The position numbers were made by a program, and so were the translations under genes. A stretch of 64,000 nucleotides of DNA, from the NCBI GenBank assembly GCA_911728435.2, contig OU452203.1, positions 19,423,151-19,487,150 of the forward strand, given 5' to 3'. Below are positions 36,401 to 46,762 of this stretch, in pieces (within the stretch, counting starts at the first letter, position 1; each line of letters begins with the position of its first letter). The notes under the pieces are model-generated. The model was not told the DNA's origin. It did not search any database and worked only from the letters and a program-made list of their open reading frames with translations. This DNA is from Apoderus coryli. Taxonomy: Eukaryota > Arthropoda > Insecta > Coleoptera > Attelabidae.

Positions 36401-38869
36401 CTTATAGTAATTGAAATATGTTTTGAACTCATTTGCAAGAATTACATGATAGTCAAACTATAGTTGTCCAGTTGAACAAAAAAAATCCATGTCTTCTCAC
36501 AATGAGTAAATATATTTAAATCAATTGCCATACATGTTTCGAACCCTTGATGAGCTCATCGGTATCTAATAAGACATTTCAAAGCGAACAAAGGCAGACG
36601 GATGAAACAGAACTATTAATAGCGCTTTGGATTCGGTTTGGCGATTTCTGTCCACTCAGCTGAGTGTCTTTTGGATTCTGGTGTGTAATAGTGAAGCCAT
36701 GTTTCATCCATTGTCACATACCGACGATAGAACTCCAATGAATTGCGGTTTAGCAGCGCCAAACACTCCTCTGAAGCATCAATTCGTAGTTGTTTTTGGT
36801 CGACTATGAGCTCATGCGGCACCCACTTTGCACAGAGCTTTCGCATACCCAAATGTCCCTGTAAAATGGTAAAAACACACCATCTGGTATCTTTACAATG
36901 TCAGCTAGCTCGTGCACATTCAATTTGCGATCGTTCTTAACCAATTTGTCAATTTTTTTGAATTTTTTTGGAATAACAGCCTCATTTGGGCGCCACTACG
37001 CTCTGCATCATTTGTGCTGGTATGACCACGTTTAAATTCAGCAATCCACGTCTCTGGAATTCGTCTCGATGGAGCAGAGTTCAGATAATGTTTATCCAGC
37101 CATTGTTTGGTTTCCACTGTATTTTTTTTCATCAAATAGCAATGCGTTATCAAAACTCGAAATTCACTTTTTTCCACTTCACACAAAATGCTATAACTGA
37201 CGAATCGAAAGTCAGGTCGCTGTCAAATTTATACAGGTATCGTTTGAAGGTTTGTACTAAATAAAAATCACATGGAAAAAATATTAGTAACGCCATCTAT
37301 GTCTTGAATGACCTAATATTTGTGTCTTGCCTACACCACGTTTGCCCTCGACGATTAACTGAGTAAGTATTGTTTCTTTTATTTTAGGTACAAAGTAAGC
37401 GTTACAGCCCGAGATGACGTTCCATTTTTCGGTCCAACATTACCGACACCTGCGATATTTAAGCATGGGCCAGAACTTAAAGAATTTCTGTTAACGAAAT
37501 TGATAAATGCAGAAAATGCATGCTACAAAGCTGAGAAATTTGCTAAGTTGGAATTGAGGACACGCACATCGTTGCTGCAGTCGCTCACTGACGAATTGAA
37601 AGAAAAAACGGCGGATTTTCTTGGCGGAAGCGCTACTATTATACCAGGTATGTACATATTTTAGAATAATTGCGAATCCATTTCTTCTGAAACTAATGTG
37701 GCACTTTTCATTACATTTAGTGGATGATAAAGATTTGTTTGTTTACTGTCAAGGTACACCAAAAGGCGATTCAGGTCCAGGATCGAGATTCATCGATACT
37801 GTCAAAAAGGCCTGGAGTGCCGCTAAAGTCAAGAGCAGTCAAAGTGTAGATAACAATTTGGGAACAAATAGCAGTGGACACGAACGTTTGTCGAAGAAAA
37901 CTAGTCAACCAACAATTTCAGAATCGACACCATCGGTACGTGTAAAAAATAATAATTTCTTGATGTGCTATTGTAATTTTGCTTCCTTATTTAGAGTGGT
38001 AGATCAACTTCCAAGTCCTCAATCATTTCCAACAGTAAAAAGAGTACTGGCTGCCCATCAAGTAGTAATGATTCGTCAGCAACTTCGTCACCAGATTTGA
38101 CGGCGCATGCACATTCTCGTGCTGCTCTTTCCGAAGCTAGTGATGACTCATCTCTAACTAGCGAAGATTTAGAGCATCTCGGTGGTGGGTAAGTAATCAT
38201 AACACAATCATTTATATATATATATTGTGAATGGCATATAAAATAGTTCGTTTATTTATTCCAGGTACATAGATAGTGATACTGGTTTGGAAAGTATGTC
38301 CAGTGCTGAAACAGCTGCAGCAAAGGCTTGTAGTGTATGTCAGGAGAGACCGAACAGTACATCAGGAGCGAATCAAAATAGTGGTGAGGCTTTGTTGGTT
38401 CAGGAAGTCACCAGATTGAAATGTGATAAATTAGATTTGCTGAGACAGAATGTGGTAAGTGCTCTTTCAAATTTATTTACAAAAAAAGTCTTTTATAACA
38501 GTGTCCACCGAAACTGAGGTAACATTTCCATAGAAAGAAGTTTGGAAACGATGAAGAGCTCAAAGATGCTGACTTTAGCGGTAGAAGAGTACCTACCAAC
38601 TGATATTGATAAATCGTATGGCTCCTACTTTCAAATTCAAGATGTGTGACAACCCTAAAACTCTTTATACTTTTTGTTTGATTCGTACAACCTTGTTATA
38701 CTGTAATTAAATATCTATTTCGTTACAGAATTGCCAAAGGGACATTAAGCGTCTGAGAGAAAAAGAATTACTGCTCCAAAACGATTTGTCACAAGCACAC
38801 AAAGAAATCCTTAGGCTAAGAGAATTATTGAAGGATTACAGTCCGAACAATGAACGATCTCCAATTTAA
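15311..38869 (+). CDS. Rap1GAP: Rap1 GTPase-activating protein (11 exons, N-terminus not found)
   Basis: Rap1GAP stimulates GTP hydrolysis by the small GTPase Rap1 and so turns off Rap signalling in adhesion and MAPK control; it acts in the cytosol and at membranes. Exons are 15311-15418, 15782-15999, 16195-16414, 31222-31372, 32175-32503, 33061-33284, 37388-37647, 37721-37935, 37995-38188, 38265-38454 and 38729-38869. All junctions are AG/GT and the reading phase is continuous, giving about 749 residues to the TAA. The RapGAP domain spans exons 3-7 and includes [14 protein letters not shown], which carries the catalytic 'asparagine thumb' (Asn290 of human RAP1GAP), and [16 protein letters not shown]. 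The C-terminal exons are Ser-rich and end in a charged coiled-coil-like segment. The GoLoco motif found at the N-terminus of many homologues was not seen and may lie upstream. Intron 3 is about 14.8 kb and loaded with repeats. Confidence 0.93.
15782..15999 (+). CDS. Rap1GAP: Rap1GAP exon: His/Pro/Ser-rich linker
   Basis: Acceptor TTTTTCAG and donor AACAG|GTACGG bound 72 codons plus 2 nt. The product is low-complexity ([21 protein letters not shown]) and ends [10 protein letters not shown], running directly into RPGPYPM of the next exon. In homologues the segment GPxPxxxLPxxGGYW follows a similar linker. Confidence 0.75.
16195..16414 (+). CDS. Rap1GAP: Rap1GAP exon: start of the GAP region, source of the satellite
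   Basis: The exon encodes [18 protein letters not shown] through a Gly/Ser spacer to [17 protein letters not shown], homologous to the TARIYRKHF...GK segment of human RAP1GAP. The donor is CAGG|GTAAGT. Its last 45 or so bases are the apparent ancestor of the 93-bp satellite that begins about 70 bp downstream. Confidence 0.88.
16480..18725 (+). repeat. 93-bp exon-derived satellite array, 24 copies, in Rap1GAP intron 3
   Basis: Monomers start (at ATGAATTACACTGACC) at 16528, 16621, 16714 and so on to 18671. Spacing is 93 bp, or 94 where a T run has one extra base (for example 17179 to 17273). Each monomer holds CATAAGGCGAAGTGTTATAG followed by GCGATTTTTCGTAAGA. This closely matches the end of the exon at 16195-16414 (GATACGGCGAAGTGTTATAG, GCGGTTTTTCGCC) in the same orientation. 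The + frame peptide [12 protein letters not shown] mirrors [12 protein letters not shown] of the exon. The final copy (about 18690-18725) keeps GCCGGCAGGGTAA, the exon's last bases and splice donor, which the internal copies lack. The segment 16714-17551 is repeated almost exactly at 17552-18389, a nine-monomer, 838-bp higher-order unit. The long open frames on both strands result from the period being divisible by three and are not genes. Confidence 0.95.
18726..21325. other. Rap1GAP intron 3, no exon seen; degenerate hammerhead-like block at 20.86 kb
   Basis: AT-rich intronic sequence. The only structured block noticed is at 20859-20900 (see its own entry). Confidence 0.5.
20859..20900 (+). 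ncRNA. degenerate hammerhead-like motif
   Basis: CTGACGA (20864-20870) fits the core CUGANGA. It is followed by a hairpin, GACAT-TTAT-ATGTC, then GAAA (20886-20889), a self-complementary CATG, and TA. TGGTG then pairs with TACCA upstream of the core to make stem I. One extra U between core and stem II breaks the canonical pairing. Probably a decayed hammerhead of a retroelement; activity is doubtful. Confidence 0.4.
21326..21709 (+). mobile_element. solo LTR, Ty3/Gypsy-like
   Basis: A 384-bp block starts TGTGACGAAT and ends CGTTACA, and is flanked by the 4-bp duplication ATAT (21322-21325 and 21710-21713). A TATA-like ATATATATAG lies at about 21615 and AATAAATCA at about 21652, in the order expected for a + strand promoter and polyadenylation signal. 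No internal retroelement sequence adjoins it, so it is a solo LTR left by recombination. The Ty3/Gypsy assignment rests on the 4-bp duplication and the TGTGAC...TTACA ends. Confidence 0.7.
22083..22305 (-). CDS. unrecognised open - strand segment, possible terminal exon
   Basis: After an acceptor-like CTGATACAG, 73 codons stay open to a TGA at 22085-22083. They include [40 protein letters not shown] and [13 protein letters not shown]. The composition (Glu, Lys, Leu) is protein-like and helical, unlike the surrounding noise. I do not recognise the family, and no upstream exon was found. It lies antisense in Rap1GAP intron 3, so it may be a nested gene's last exon, a transposon fragment or a retropseudogene piece. 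Confidence 0.3.
22795..23560. repeat. foldback repeat with arms of about 135-165 bp
   Basis: The text at 22795-22930 (CTTAATATTTTTAAAACTA, TTTAGATATTTAAAT, TTGACACGTTT, ATATTATTTTACTT, CCAGTGG) reappears as its reverse complement at 23390-23555 with moderate divergence. The central part holds further dyads built on CAGTGGCGTA (22918-22970, and 23370 against 23430). This looks like a nonautonomous foldback or long-TIR DNA element. Clear target duplications were not found and no transposase is encoded. Confidence 0.65.
23561..26885. other. Rap1GAP intron 3, no exon seen
   Basis: AT-rich sequence with the second copy of the 2.03-kb dispersed repeat at 24233-24295. No coding exon, RNA or intact element was recognised. 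Confidence 0.5.
24233..24295. repeat. dispersed repeat, partner at 2.03 kb
   Basis: Same-orientation copy of the block at 2029-2090 (AATCGGTTGTGTCGC, CCCGACAAGATAT). Confidence 0.65.
26886..26946. repeat. 61-bp direct repeat, left copy
   Basis: Identical by eye to 28550-28610. It ends GTGAACAACAGTT and after that the two flanks diverge. Confidence 0.92.
27077..27179 (-). ncRNA. type I hammerhead ribozyme
   Basis: On the - strand the invariant core is complete. CUGAUGA lies at 27143-27137. Stem II is GUCG/CGAC with loop UGGAU, then GAAA at 27123-27120. A self-complementary CGGCCG forms stem III, then UC with the predicted cleavage after 27112. Stem I is UCACCA/UGGUGA, then an internal loop, then CUGUCAAC/GUUGACAG, a G-A mismatch, and a 10-bp outer helix CGAGAGUUUG/CAAACUCUCG. 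The very short stem III, without a proper loop, is typical of the hammerheads in Penelope-like elements and animal retrozymes, which are thought to act as dimers. The internal loop in stem I may contact loop II, as in fast natural hammerheads. Confidence 0.85.
27193..28527 (-). mobile_element. full-length mariner transposon, inactive
   Basis: Terminal repeats of about 30 bp are nearly identical: TACGAGGTCTGTTCAAAAAG on the left and its complement CTTTTTGAACAGACCTCGTA on the right. They are flanked by TA (27191-27192 and 28528-28529). The near-identity of the ends and the long open transposase frame suggest a younger insertion than the 8-kb mariner. It inserted into the hammerhead element, between GTGG and CCCC. 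Confidence 0.93.
27249..28321 (-). pseudogene. mariner transposase, one stop and one frameshift
   Basis: The frame 28103-27249 (284 residues) has the DD34D triad: D85 in [10 protein letters not shown]180 in [10 protein letters not shown] and D215 in IAPCDFFLF. It ends [15 protein letters not shown]. The probable start is the ATG at 28321 ([16 protein letters not shown]). The next codon but one is a TAA, and a single-base frame change follows near 28165, between [10 protein letters not shown] and [10 protein letters not shown]. The catalytic domain is complete, while the helix-turn-helix region is split. By sequence this is a different mariner lineage from the 8.2-kb copy. Confidence 0.9.
28550..28610. 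repeat. 61-bp direct repeat, right copy
   Basis: Identical by eye to 26886-26946. It lies 20 bp beyond the right end of the mariner. Confidence 0.92.
28611..29865. other. Rap1GAP intron 3, no exon seen
   Basis: AT-rich. A TATACAGGGTGTGCGTAAAG start at about 29728 resembles the outer end of many insect repeats, but no element body could be identified. Confidence 0.45.
29866..30055. repeat. hairpin-forming inverted repeat with an internal duplication
   Basis: Arms of about 43 bp, 29866-29908 and 30012-30055 (TGAATTAAAAATG and CATTTTTAATTCA as outer ends), pair with few mismatches. The block TTTAATTATNGTATTATATT, followed by ACATTGTTTTTGAAA, is present twice between 29930 and 30035, so the left arm can pair with either copy. 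It could fold as alternative hairpins in RNA. Confidence 0.8.
30150..30745. repeat. diverged tandem repeat, period about 136 bp
   Basis: Anchors of the type GGCGTTCGTAAATAGTGTAAAAGGGG recur at about 30292, 30428, 30565 and 30699. Between them lie ACTTATTCGGAATA-like and GATAGAATATAACCTAAAAAATGT-like blocks in the same order. Four to five copies are recognisable at modest identity. Their origin is unknown. Confidence 0.7.
31222..31372 (+). CDS. Rap1GAP: Rap1GAP exon: GAP domain
   Basis: Acceptor TTGTTACAG. Encodes [20 protein letters not shown] through [15 protein letters not shown], matching the family block EHxNYYSLDxxLGxLVxSLK...HDVIPISCL. Donor CTTG|GTAAGA, phase 1. Confidence 0.92.
31421..31610 (+). 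pseudogene. LINE reverse transcriptase C-terminal fragment in intron
   Basis: The + strand reads [20 protein letters not shown] followed by YCDVI and LLQNSCLN. This matches the thumb region of Jockey/CR1-like LINEs (KxxLYxSLVxSHLxYCxxVW...LQRVQNSCLR). Downstream homology decays quickly. It lies in the Rap1GAP intron between exons at 31.2 and 32.2 kb, in the same direction as the gene. Confidence 0.6.
32175..32503 (+). CDS. Rap1GAP: Rap1GAP exon: GAP domain
   Basis: Acceptor TTTTTGCAG. Encodes 110 residues including [39 protein letters not shown] and [14 protein letters not shown]. These are strongly conserved RapGAP-domain blocks. Donor GAG|GTATGA, phase 0. Confidence 0.95.
33061..33284 (+). 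CDS. Rap1GAP: Rap1GAP exon: catalytic Asn thumb
   Basis: Acceptor TTTGCTATAG. Encodes [20 protein letters not shown], then [17 protein letters not shown] with the catalytic Asn, then [15 protein letters not shown]. All residues expected for Rap GAP activity are present. Donor CTAAG|GTATGA. Confidence 0.96.
33403..34143 (-). pseudogene. Ty3/Gypsy pol fragment in Rap1GAP intron
   Basis: Three - strand segments in shifting frames follow the order of a Gypsy pol gene. 34143-33931 is a linker with [16 protein letters not shown]. 33931-33713 has [20 protein letters not shown] and [13 protein letters not shown]. Around 33690 comes [12 protein letters not shown], and 33660-33403 has [20 protein letters not shown] and [12 protein letters not shown]. 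The LDLxSGYWQ block with the first catalytic Asp is degraded, and the YxDD motif reads YLND. No LTR, RNase H or integrase is adjacent. It is antisense to Rap1GAP. Confidence 0.85.
34144..36519. other. Rap1GAP intron, nothing recognised
   Basis: AT-rich sequence without supported exons. The segment at 35393-35584 has an open - strand frame of 63 residues that I could not assign. Confidence 0.45.
36528..36575 (-). ncRNA. hammerhead-derived fossil block
   Basis: The - strand reads TACC-GATGAGCTCATCAAGGG, then TTCGAAACATGTATGG. It shares GAAACATGTATGG and the flanking TACC/TGG pairing with the block at 20.86 kb. The CUGA part of the core is deleted, so it cannot be active. Confidence 0.35.
36616..37186 (-). 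pseudogene. mariner transposase, 3'-truncated, mauritiana-like
   Basis: The start [20 protein letters not shown], then [14 protein letters not shown] and [15 protein letters not shown], is the N-terminal helix-turn-helix region. A frame change follows, then [20 protein letters not shown] and [20 protein letters not shown] with the first catalytic Asp. The reading stops at [12 protein letters not shown], and the second half of the transposase, with both other catalytic Asp residues, is missing. It belongs to a third mariner lineage (MDETW with KHY/THCYLMK motifs). It lies antisense in the intron before the 37388 exon. Confidence 0.88.
37388..37647 (+). CDS. Rap1GAP: Rap1GAP exon: end of GAP domain
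   Basis: Acceptor TTATTTTAG. Encodes [16 protein letters not shown], then [20 protein letters not shown], the conserved C-terminal helix of the RapGAP domain. Donor CCAG|GTATGT. The 4.1-kb intron before it holds Gypsy and mariner relics. Confidence 0.95.
37721..37935 (+). CDS. Rap1GAP: Rap1GAP exon: Ser-rich tail, part 1
   Basis: Acceptor TTACATTTAG, donor TCG|GTACGT. Encodes [20 protein letters not shown] and a basic Ser-rich stretch ([17 protein letters not shown]) like the FFESFKRVIRSRSQSMD region of RAP1GAP. Such tails are phosphorylation targets in homologues. Confidence 0.88.
37995..38188 (+). CDS. Rap1GAP: Rap1GAP exon: Ser-rich tail, part 2
   Basis: Acceptor ATTTAG, donor GGTGG|GTAAGT. 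About 60% of residues are Ser, Thr, Asp, Ala or Lys ([19 protein letters not shown], then [16 protein letters not shown]). Probably disordered. Confidence 0.85.
38265..38454 (+). CDS. Rap1GAP: Rap1GAP exon: DTGLES motif
   Basis: Acceptor TTATTCCAG, donor GTG|GTAAGT. Contains [16 protein letters not shown], matching EDTGLESVSS of RAP1GAP, and then a predicted helix ([20 protein letters not shown]). Confidence 0.88.
38729..38869 (+). CDS. Rap1GAP: Rap1GAP terminal exon and stop
   Basis: Acceptor CGTTACAG. Encodes [34 protein letters not shown] and a TAA at 38867-38869. The heptad-like Leu spacing continues the helix of the previous exon and suggests a short coiled coil. Confidence 0.88.
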   Translation, partial: NCQRDIKRLREKELLLQNDLSQAHKEILRLRELLKDYSPNNERSPI

Positions 38870-38894
38870 TTAATTTACAAAGTAATATAATATT

Positions 38895-38900
38895 AATAAA
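38895..38900 (+). terminator. candidate polyadenylation signal of Rap1GAP
   Basis: AATAAA lies 26 bp after the stop codon. Position and sequence fit, but AT-richness makes chance occurrence likely, so a further downstream signal is possible. Confidence 0.4.
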
Positions 38901-40354
38901 TCAGACAAAACACTAAAATATATATTATAAATATTAATTTAGGCATAATTAAACAAAAATAATTAATATGATGTATAATATAAATAATATTTCACTGTTA
39001 GATTCTTTAGAACAATTAACCTAGTTACGTTTTGAATCAAAAAATTATTAACTATGTTTATGTAGTTATAAATTTGCAGAAAAAGTATTTTAGGATTAGA
39101 ACGACATTTGGTTGAGTTTAATAAACCAAAAATAGTTTCTCTTTTGTAATTTAGCAATGGCACAAAAAAATATTGAATTCTCATCTAGTCTTATTCAAAG
39201 TTAAAATCAATTCTCACGTTTTGTACTGTTTTCAACAATAATTCGCGGCAGTTTTCGGCTTACAATCCACGAAAAGGGGAAATAAAAGAGGACAGCATTT
39301 GAGCGACTTTTTAAAAATTGATGCGAGCAAGTTCAACATTTTTGTTGAATCGTCAAAAACGCTTTAACAATATTGGGGCGAACTATGCCTATAATGAGAC
39401 CGTGACCATTCGAGCAAGCACTAGGATGTAGGCAGCTTCCTATATCCTGTACACTATGGGCTGGAAATGTAAAAATTTCTAGCGGAGCGATTGGAAAGCC
39501 TACAACTTGGGGTGGTTCTTTGTGTGTATTCAGATGATCCAATTTCTTTTACAAAGTCGCGCTTCTTTAAAAGCCACTGTTTTATCCTTTGTGGTATTAT
39601 GTTAAAATCCAGTTATTCTACTACTCTGAGTCGGCGTTGAATAAAACTTTACCGAAGTCCTTAAATTTAACTTTTTAATTCGACAAGCGTTTCGCTAACC
39701 TGTTAAGATCCTCTGTTTTCGTTCTCACCTGGAGATTGGTACCCTCATATGAAAATTATCATCGACTAACTTTGTTTTTCCTGTTCACAGATAGATTAAT
39801 AAAAGTCGTTTGAATTCTGTGTCGAAAAATATCGTAGCTTTCATTTCAAAATGTTATTAGGACTCAAATTTTTTACATAAAACTTTTGTGGTTGTGATAT
39901 TTAACCAATTTTTTGGATTGGAAACATTTTCTAAAATCTACAATATCGATATCATGCACCATACCCTTTTCAAGTAATTTTTGCTCAGCAATTAGGAAAA
40001 GTACAAAATTACGCTTTTTTGTGTCGTTGTTAAACTTTGATAAAATAAATATGCGAGTATTTTTTTTCTGTGTTGCATTTATTAACAAAAATTATGAAGT
40101 AATATTTATTTTAATATTTAAAATAAATTATTACTCTATCGTTAGGTAGTTATAGGTTTATTTTACCTCTATGTCAATTAGAAGTATTATCATTAAATAT
40201 TCATTATTCCAAATAAAAATCACAATTTTTATGGCCTAATATTTTAGAATCATATAAATGATTTTTTTCTCTAGCTCTTGCAAAACCACTGCCTATTTTC
40301 AACCCTATGTCGAGCTCAAGCAAGCATTCTATCGATGACTCTAGTACTTCAACT
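38901..40354. other. intergenic, nothing firm
   Basis: AT-rich. A 69-residue - strand frame at 39542-39333 (HLNTHKEPPQVVGFPIAPLE) is more protein-like than its surroundings but was not recognised. Confidence 0.4.
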
Positions 40355-40407
40355 TTAGAAGCATTCATTACTTGTATTCCTTTAATACAAGTAATGAATG
40401 CTTCTAA
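40355..40407. repeat. perfect 24-bp inverted repeat, 5-nt loop
   Basis: TTAGAAGCATTCATTACTTG continues to TATT, and after the loop CCTTT the exact complement follows. All 24 pairs match. It could extrude as a cruciform or form a short RNA hairpin. It is too short and too perfect for a typical animal pre-miRNA. Confidence 0.9.
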
Positions 40408-40531
40408 CTGCCTTTCAGTTGATTACACATTGTGGCAAGCCTCAAATTAATAAATTCCACTTCACCAAGACACAAAACATGGTCCTAAACGTTGAGAACC
40501 GTACGCTTCTCCCAACAATGCTCCCTCCACA

Positions 40532-40730
40532 TCAACCCGTCAAAGGATAAGTTGGATCGTATCCTCCGAGCTCAATTTTCAGCTTGGTAAGGGATAAATC
40601 TGGCAAATACCGAATTTGGGCCAGCAGTTCAAAGGCTAACACGTGAATTTTGGCCATGGTTTTCTGTTTCAAGTAATAATGTTTCTGTAATGGCCCTTTT
40701 GTGACTATTCCCAAAACCAGTCGCCCTCAC
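40532..40730 (-). pseudogene. mariner transposase C-terminal relic
   Basis: The - strand reads KQKTMAKIHVLAFELLAQIR followed by YLPDL. This resembles the mariner segment between the second and third catalytic Asp (QTMAKLHELGFELLPHPPYSPDLAP). Both catalytic residues are gone. It is a short fossil about 1.8 kb after Rap1GAP. Confidence 0.45.
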
Positions 40731-41618
40731 ATTTCCAGGCGGAAACCACTGTTTTCACTTTCTTTGGAGCCAATTCCATGTTAGCAGTTGATTGTTTTGG
40801 TTACATGGTTGTGTTTAGAACAATGAATGATAAAAGTTTCCGCCTCCAATTTAAATTTTCTGTTTTAATTATTTTGAATATTTCTCTTGTTTATTAGGGA
40901 TATTTTTTTATGATCCCAAACTTATATTAATTTTTCGTTTTGCAGTTCAACAAATAAAGCATTTAATCAAAGTTTATTACAATAATCATCACAAAAGTTA
41001 CGTTATAGGTATTAATAGCTTAAGTTGTTAATATTTAGTTTAATATTTTGAATGTTTAAGTTTTGCTTTGTGATATTAGAAGCGCGTATTGTATGAAATA
41101 TGAGTTTAAACATAAACGTACAAATCCTAGAAGGATACTTTCTTTATCAATTTACACAATTGAGTGCGGTAATGATTTTTTCCATCTCGTAATAAAAAAT
41201 ATATATAGGTATATAATTACAAGGTAAGCCAATGAAACGGGATCATTTGAAAAGTTCAAAAAACATTCAATAATCTTTTGTCAAATTTATTTATTAATGA
41301 AAACATAATCTATACGAATTGAGTTGCACAATTGTTCTATTTTAAAATAATGCCCCATAAGTGGTCTTCATTTTGTTGCATACATTATTTTTCGCAAAAG
41401 GCGCATACGAGGAAGAAATTAGGCCGTTCTTGTTCATAAGACGACCGTGTAATGCCAGTCACACTCGCGTTGGGAAATCGCCGACCAAATCTCCATAATA
41501 AGAACTAACACGATCCCTAGATTCACTACGTTGACGGCCTGCACTATATATCAAGTTAACCCCACTCAATTTATCTTAATTTCCAAAATCTTTTCTTACT
41601 TTTAAACCATGTCTCGTG

Positions 41619-41641
41619 CGTTTCAGCTCATCGTCAGTGGC
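41619..41641 (-). ncRNA. decayed hammerhead-like block
   Basis: The - strand reads CACTGACGATGAGCTGAAAC. This has CUGANGA and GAAAC but almost no stem II between them. Probably a fossil of the same kind as the 20.86-kb block. Confidence 0.3.
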
Positions 41642-42267
41642 TATGTCATTAGCTACAATTTATATGCAATGCGTTATGAATTTATTTCTGTTTTGTAAAT
41701 AAACTGAACTACATAAAGGTCCATATGATTTTAAAATTCTGATATACAAAAACAAGATGATAGAAGAACAGAACATATTTAATTCAACAAAAACAAACAA
41801 CTTCATTTGCCCTAGAAAATAAATCAATTCACATATCACATTAATATAAATTGTGGTTAATACCATGGCTACTGATGATGAGTGGAAGTGTCCTCGAAAC
41901 ATTTCTTACAAGCAAGAAAATATTTTAAAATTTAATATAAACAGATATTTGTGGAGTTTGACGTTATTTTATAACATATTTTATATAAAATGCCTTCTAA
42001 ATATTTGAGGAAAGTGTTGCATCAAGAAAGTTTGGTTTAACAAATTATTTTATTTTGTGTGTTCATTGAAAGGTTCAAAACCATTGATATTCATATAGTT
42101 CAAACGTTATGCTACATTATAAAATGATAATTTCGCATTTACTCCTTTGTTTCAAGTTAAATTATTAAAGTTATTAATAATAAAGAAATACTTCTTATTA
42201 GTGTAGTTGAGAAAAATAAGTTTATTCGTTTAGTTACTAATAAATGGATAAAAAAAATAACGCTCAC

Positions 42268-42366
42268 CTTGCATTCAAGCCTAAACGTAGAAGAGAAATT
42301 ATTGGCCACTTCTTTTGAGACCTTTAAGTCAAGGTGTGGAAATGCTGCAGCTGTAAGGCACCTCAT
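42268..42366 (-). CDS. possible first coding exon, unrecognised
   Basis: An ATG at 42366 opens 33 codons (MRCLTAAAFPHLDLKVSKEV) up to a good donor, GCAAG|GTGAGC. The same frame is open for about 40 further codons upstream (FEFEKVTLSDNLRDGR). Codon use is protein-like, but no second exon or family match was found. It may equally be a transposon scrap. Confidence 0.22.
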
Positions 42367-43481
42367 GGAATTGGAAGAAATCCTGCCATCTCGAAGATTG
42401 TCACTTAGAGTAACTTTTTCAAATTCAAAACGAGACAGTCGACTTTTAAAACCGTAAAAAATTATCCCACGAAAATGTTCACGCGTTCAATTTATTTTGA
42501 CAGCAACTGTCAACGTTGACATAAACAGTGTCGTTTCCAGCCTACTCGATGTTCATTGTTATTTGGATCACGTTAGTTTGCCACGTACGTATTTGATATG
42601 GGACAGAGTTTGAATACCTTTTAAGGCTGAGTGGGACACTTTTTGAATTTTCCATGGAGATTTCTTATTATACAAGTGAGCCTTATTTTTTCTTGTTCAA
42701 ATATTGAAAATTAAATTTGTAAAATCGAAATACTAATAAAACTTATTTTTTAATTAATTTTGATCGAAAAGAAATTTGGTATTAATATAATAATTTAAAA
42801 CTTTCGAAATATAAATAAGTATTTATTAATAATAATGTGTTTTAGTTTATAATTTTTATTAGATTTATAATAAAAACTTTTACCAACTTAATTATACCAA
42901 AGTTAACATTCCCTAAAACAAATTAAGTATATTATAAAGATTTTTTTTTTCATTTTTAATAAATTAAATACATTAGAATTATTATGTAAACGCAAGTTTA
43001 ATTAGAAATAGACTAAAATATAAGTATATACAATATTACGGAATTTGTAGATAACAAAAATACTTATTTATATATAATTATATTATTATTTACTAGTGTG
43101 TAATATTTTTGTTCCGTTGTAAGATTTTTTTGTTTTTTTTTTCAAGTTTATTTTCTTTTGACTCATTAATAAATAGAGATGCATACAACATTTGTTTCAA
43201 TTATGTCCTTAGTAAATACACCTATTTACTCCACTGGCTAGTTATTATACGCTGATTACGATCCTTATCAAAAATACTATATTTATTATTGCATATTTTA
43301 TTTATTACAAAATAACAAATTCATATTACTTAACTAACAATAAGTACATTAATTACAAATATTATTGTTCCACATTTAAAAATAGTCAGTGGTCTTTAGA
43401 AAAACAAAAAAAATGTTAAATTATTGAAAAAAAAAACTACGTGAACCCTGTTCCAATTAGTTAAATTAAGTATATAAAATT

Positions 43482-45690
<2,209 letters not shown>

Positions 45691-46755
45691 TATGTAAAAT
45701 ATCTAACAAACTATACCCAACAGTAGTAATAACAAAAAAAATATTTTAAAATATCACAGCACAGCTTGTATGAATAGAATAAACATGTAATCTTATCTAA
45801 TTTATTTTATTATTATGTAAAATTAGCGATAGAAACATGATCAGTTCTTGCATAAATAAGCTGCTCTTGCTCTAAACGAGAAAAATTAAAAATAAAGATA
45901 GGTTATGATTTTTTAACCTGGTTTGTGTGAAACTACAGCTAACGGACTAGCCATCAAGAAGTAAAAAGTAAACCTCAGAAAATAAACAATTTTTCTGAGA
46001 TTTGCGAATAACCTTAGAGAGAAATAGTGCTAGAACAGGCAAATAGTGGCGCTGTCTATCGTCAAATTCTGAAAAGATTACAACCGGGGTGCATTATAGT
46101 TGCCGTTAATGTATTAAGGGAAATGTTAAGTCGATTTTGGTATAGATGTCACCAGCAGTAACAGGAAAATTTTTAAATAATATTTATACTTCCGAGTTGC
46201 AAGTTGCAATTATACATCAAATTCCTAGGGTTGTTTTTTATTTAGGAAACGTAATAATGATACTTGACAACATGTAAATGAACAAATAGAGTAATGATAT
46301 AGATAGAATATACTTTCAAATGATTTTGGGTTCGTATATTTATATTACTCTATGATTTTTTGTTGATCTCGTACACAGTAATTATACGCTCTTGTATAAT
46401 AAGACAGCAGACATTGAAAGAAAATATAGAATACGGAATACCTACCCGTAGGTACCTATATTTTGTTATTATAGTGAGGCATACTTATATACTATTTTTA
46501 CACAGGTAAACCAAAAAGAGAAATTGACATCCTAATCTGCGACGCGATCTCATTAAGGATTTATTTATATTCATTAGCCCGCAAGCAAATGATGAGCGTA
46601 AAAAAATATGAAAAAAAGACCGTAAAGTAGAAAACAGATATCATAATAAAATTAGAAAAATAAATGATATGATAATTAGGTATATTGCGCATGGTTTAAA
46701 TTATTTATAAACTTGACGACTCATAAGTGTCTACAAGAAATAGTTAGTTTTGATT
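45691..46755. other. adenosine kinase upstream region
   Basis: AT-rich. It should contain the adenosine kinase promoter and 5' UTR, but no TATA box or initiator could be singled out with confidence. Confidence 0.4.
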
Positions 46756-46762
46756 CTTAAAC

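Larger units (their letters stand above)
40731..43481. other. intergenic between Rap1GAP and adenosine kinase
   Basis: Very AT-rich. It holds a decayed hammerhead-like block at 41619-41641 and a possible - strand exon at 42268-42366 (own entries). The right part should include the adenosine kinase 3' UTR. Confidence 0.5.

Noticed and set aside
39333..39542. A 69-codon - strand frame with Pro/His-rich text
   Set aside because: Somewhat protein-like, but no family recognised and no splice sites; kept only as a note in the intergenic entry.
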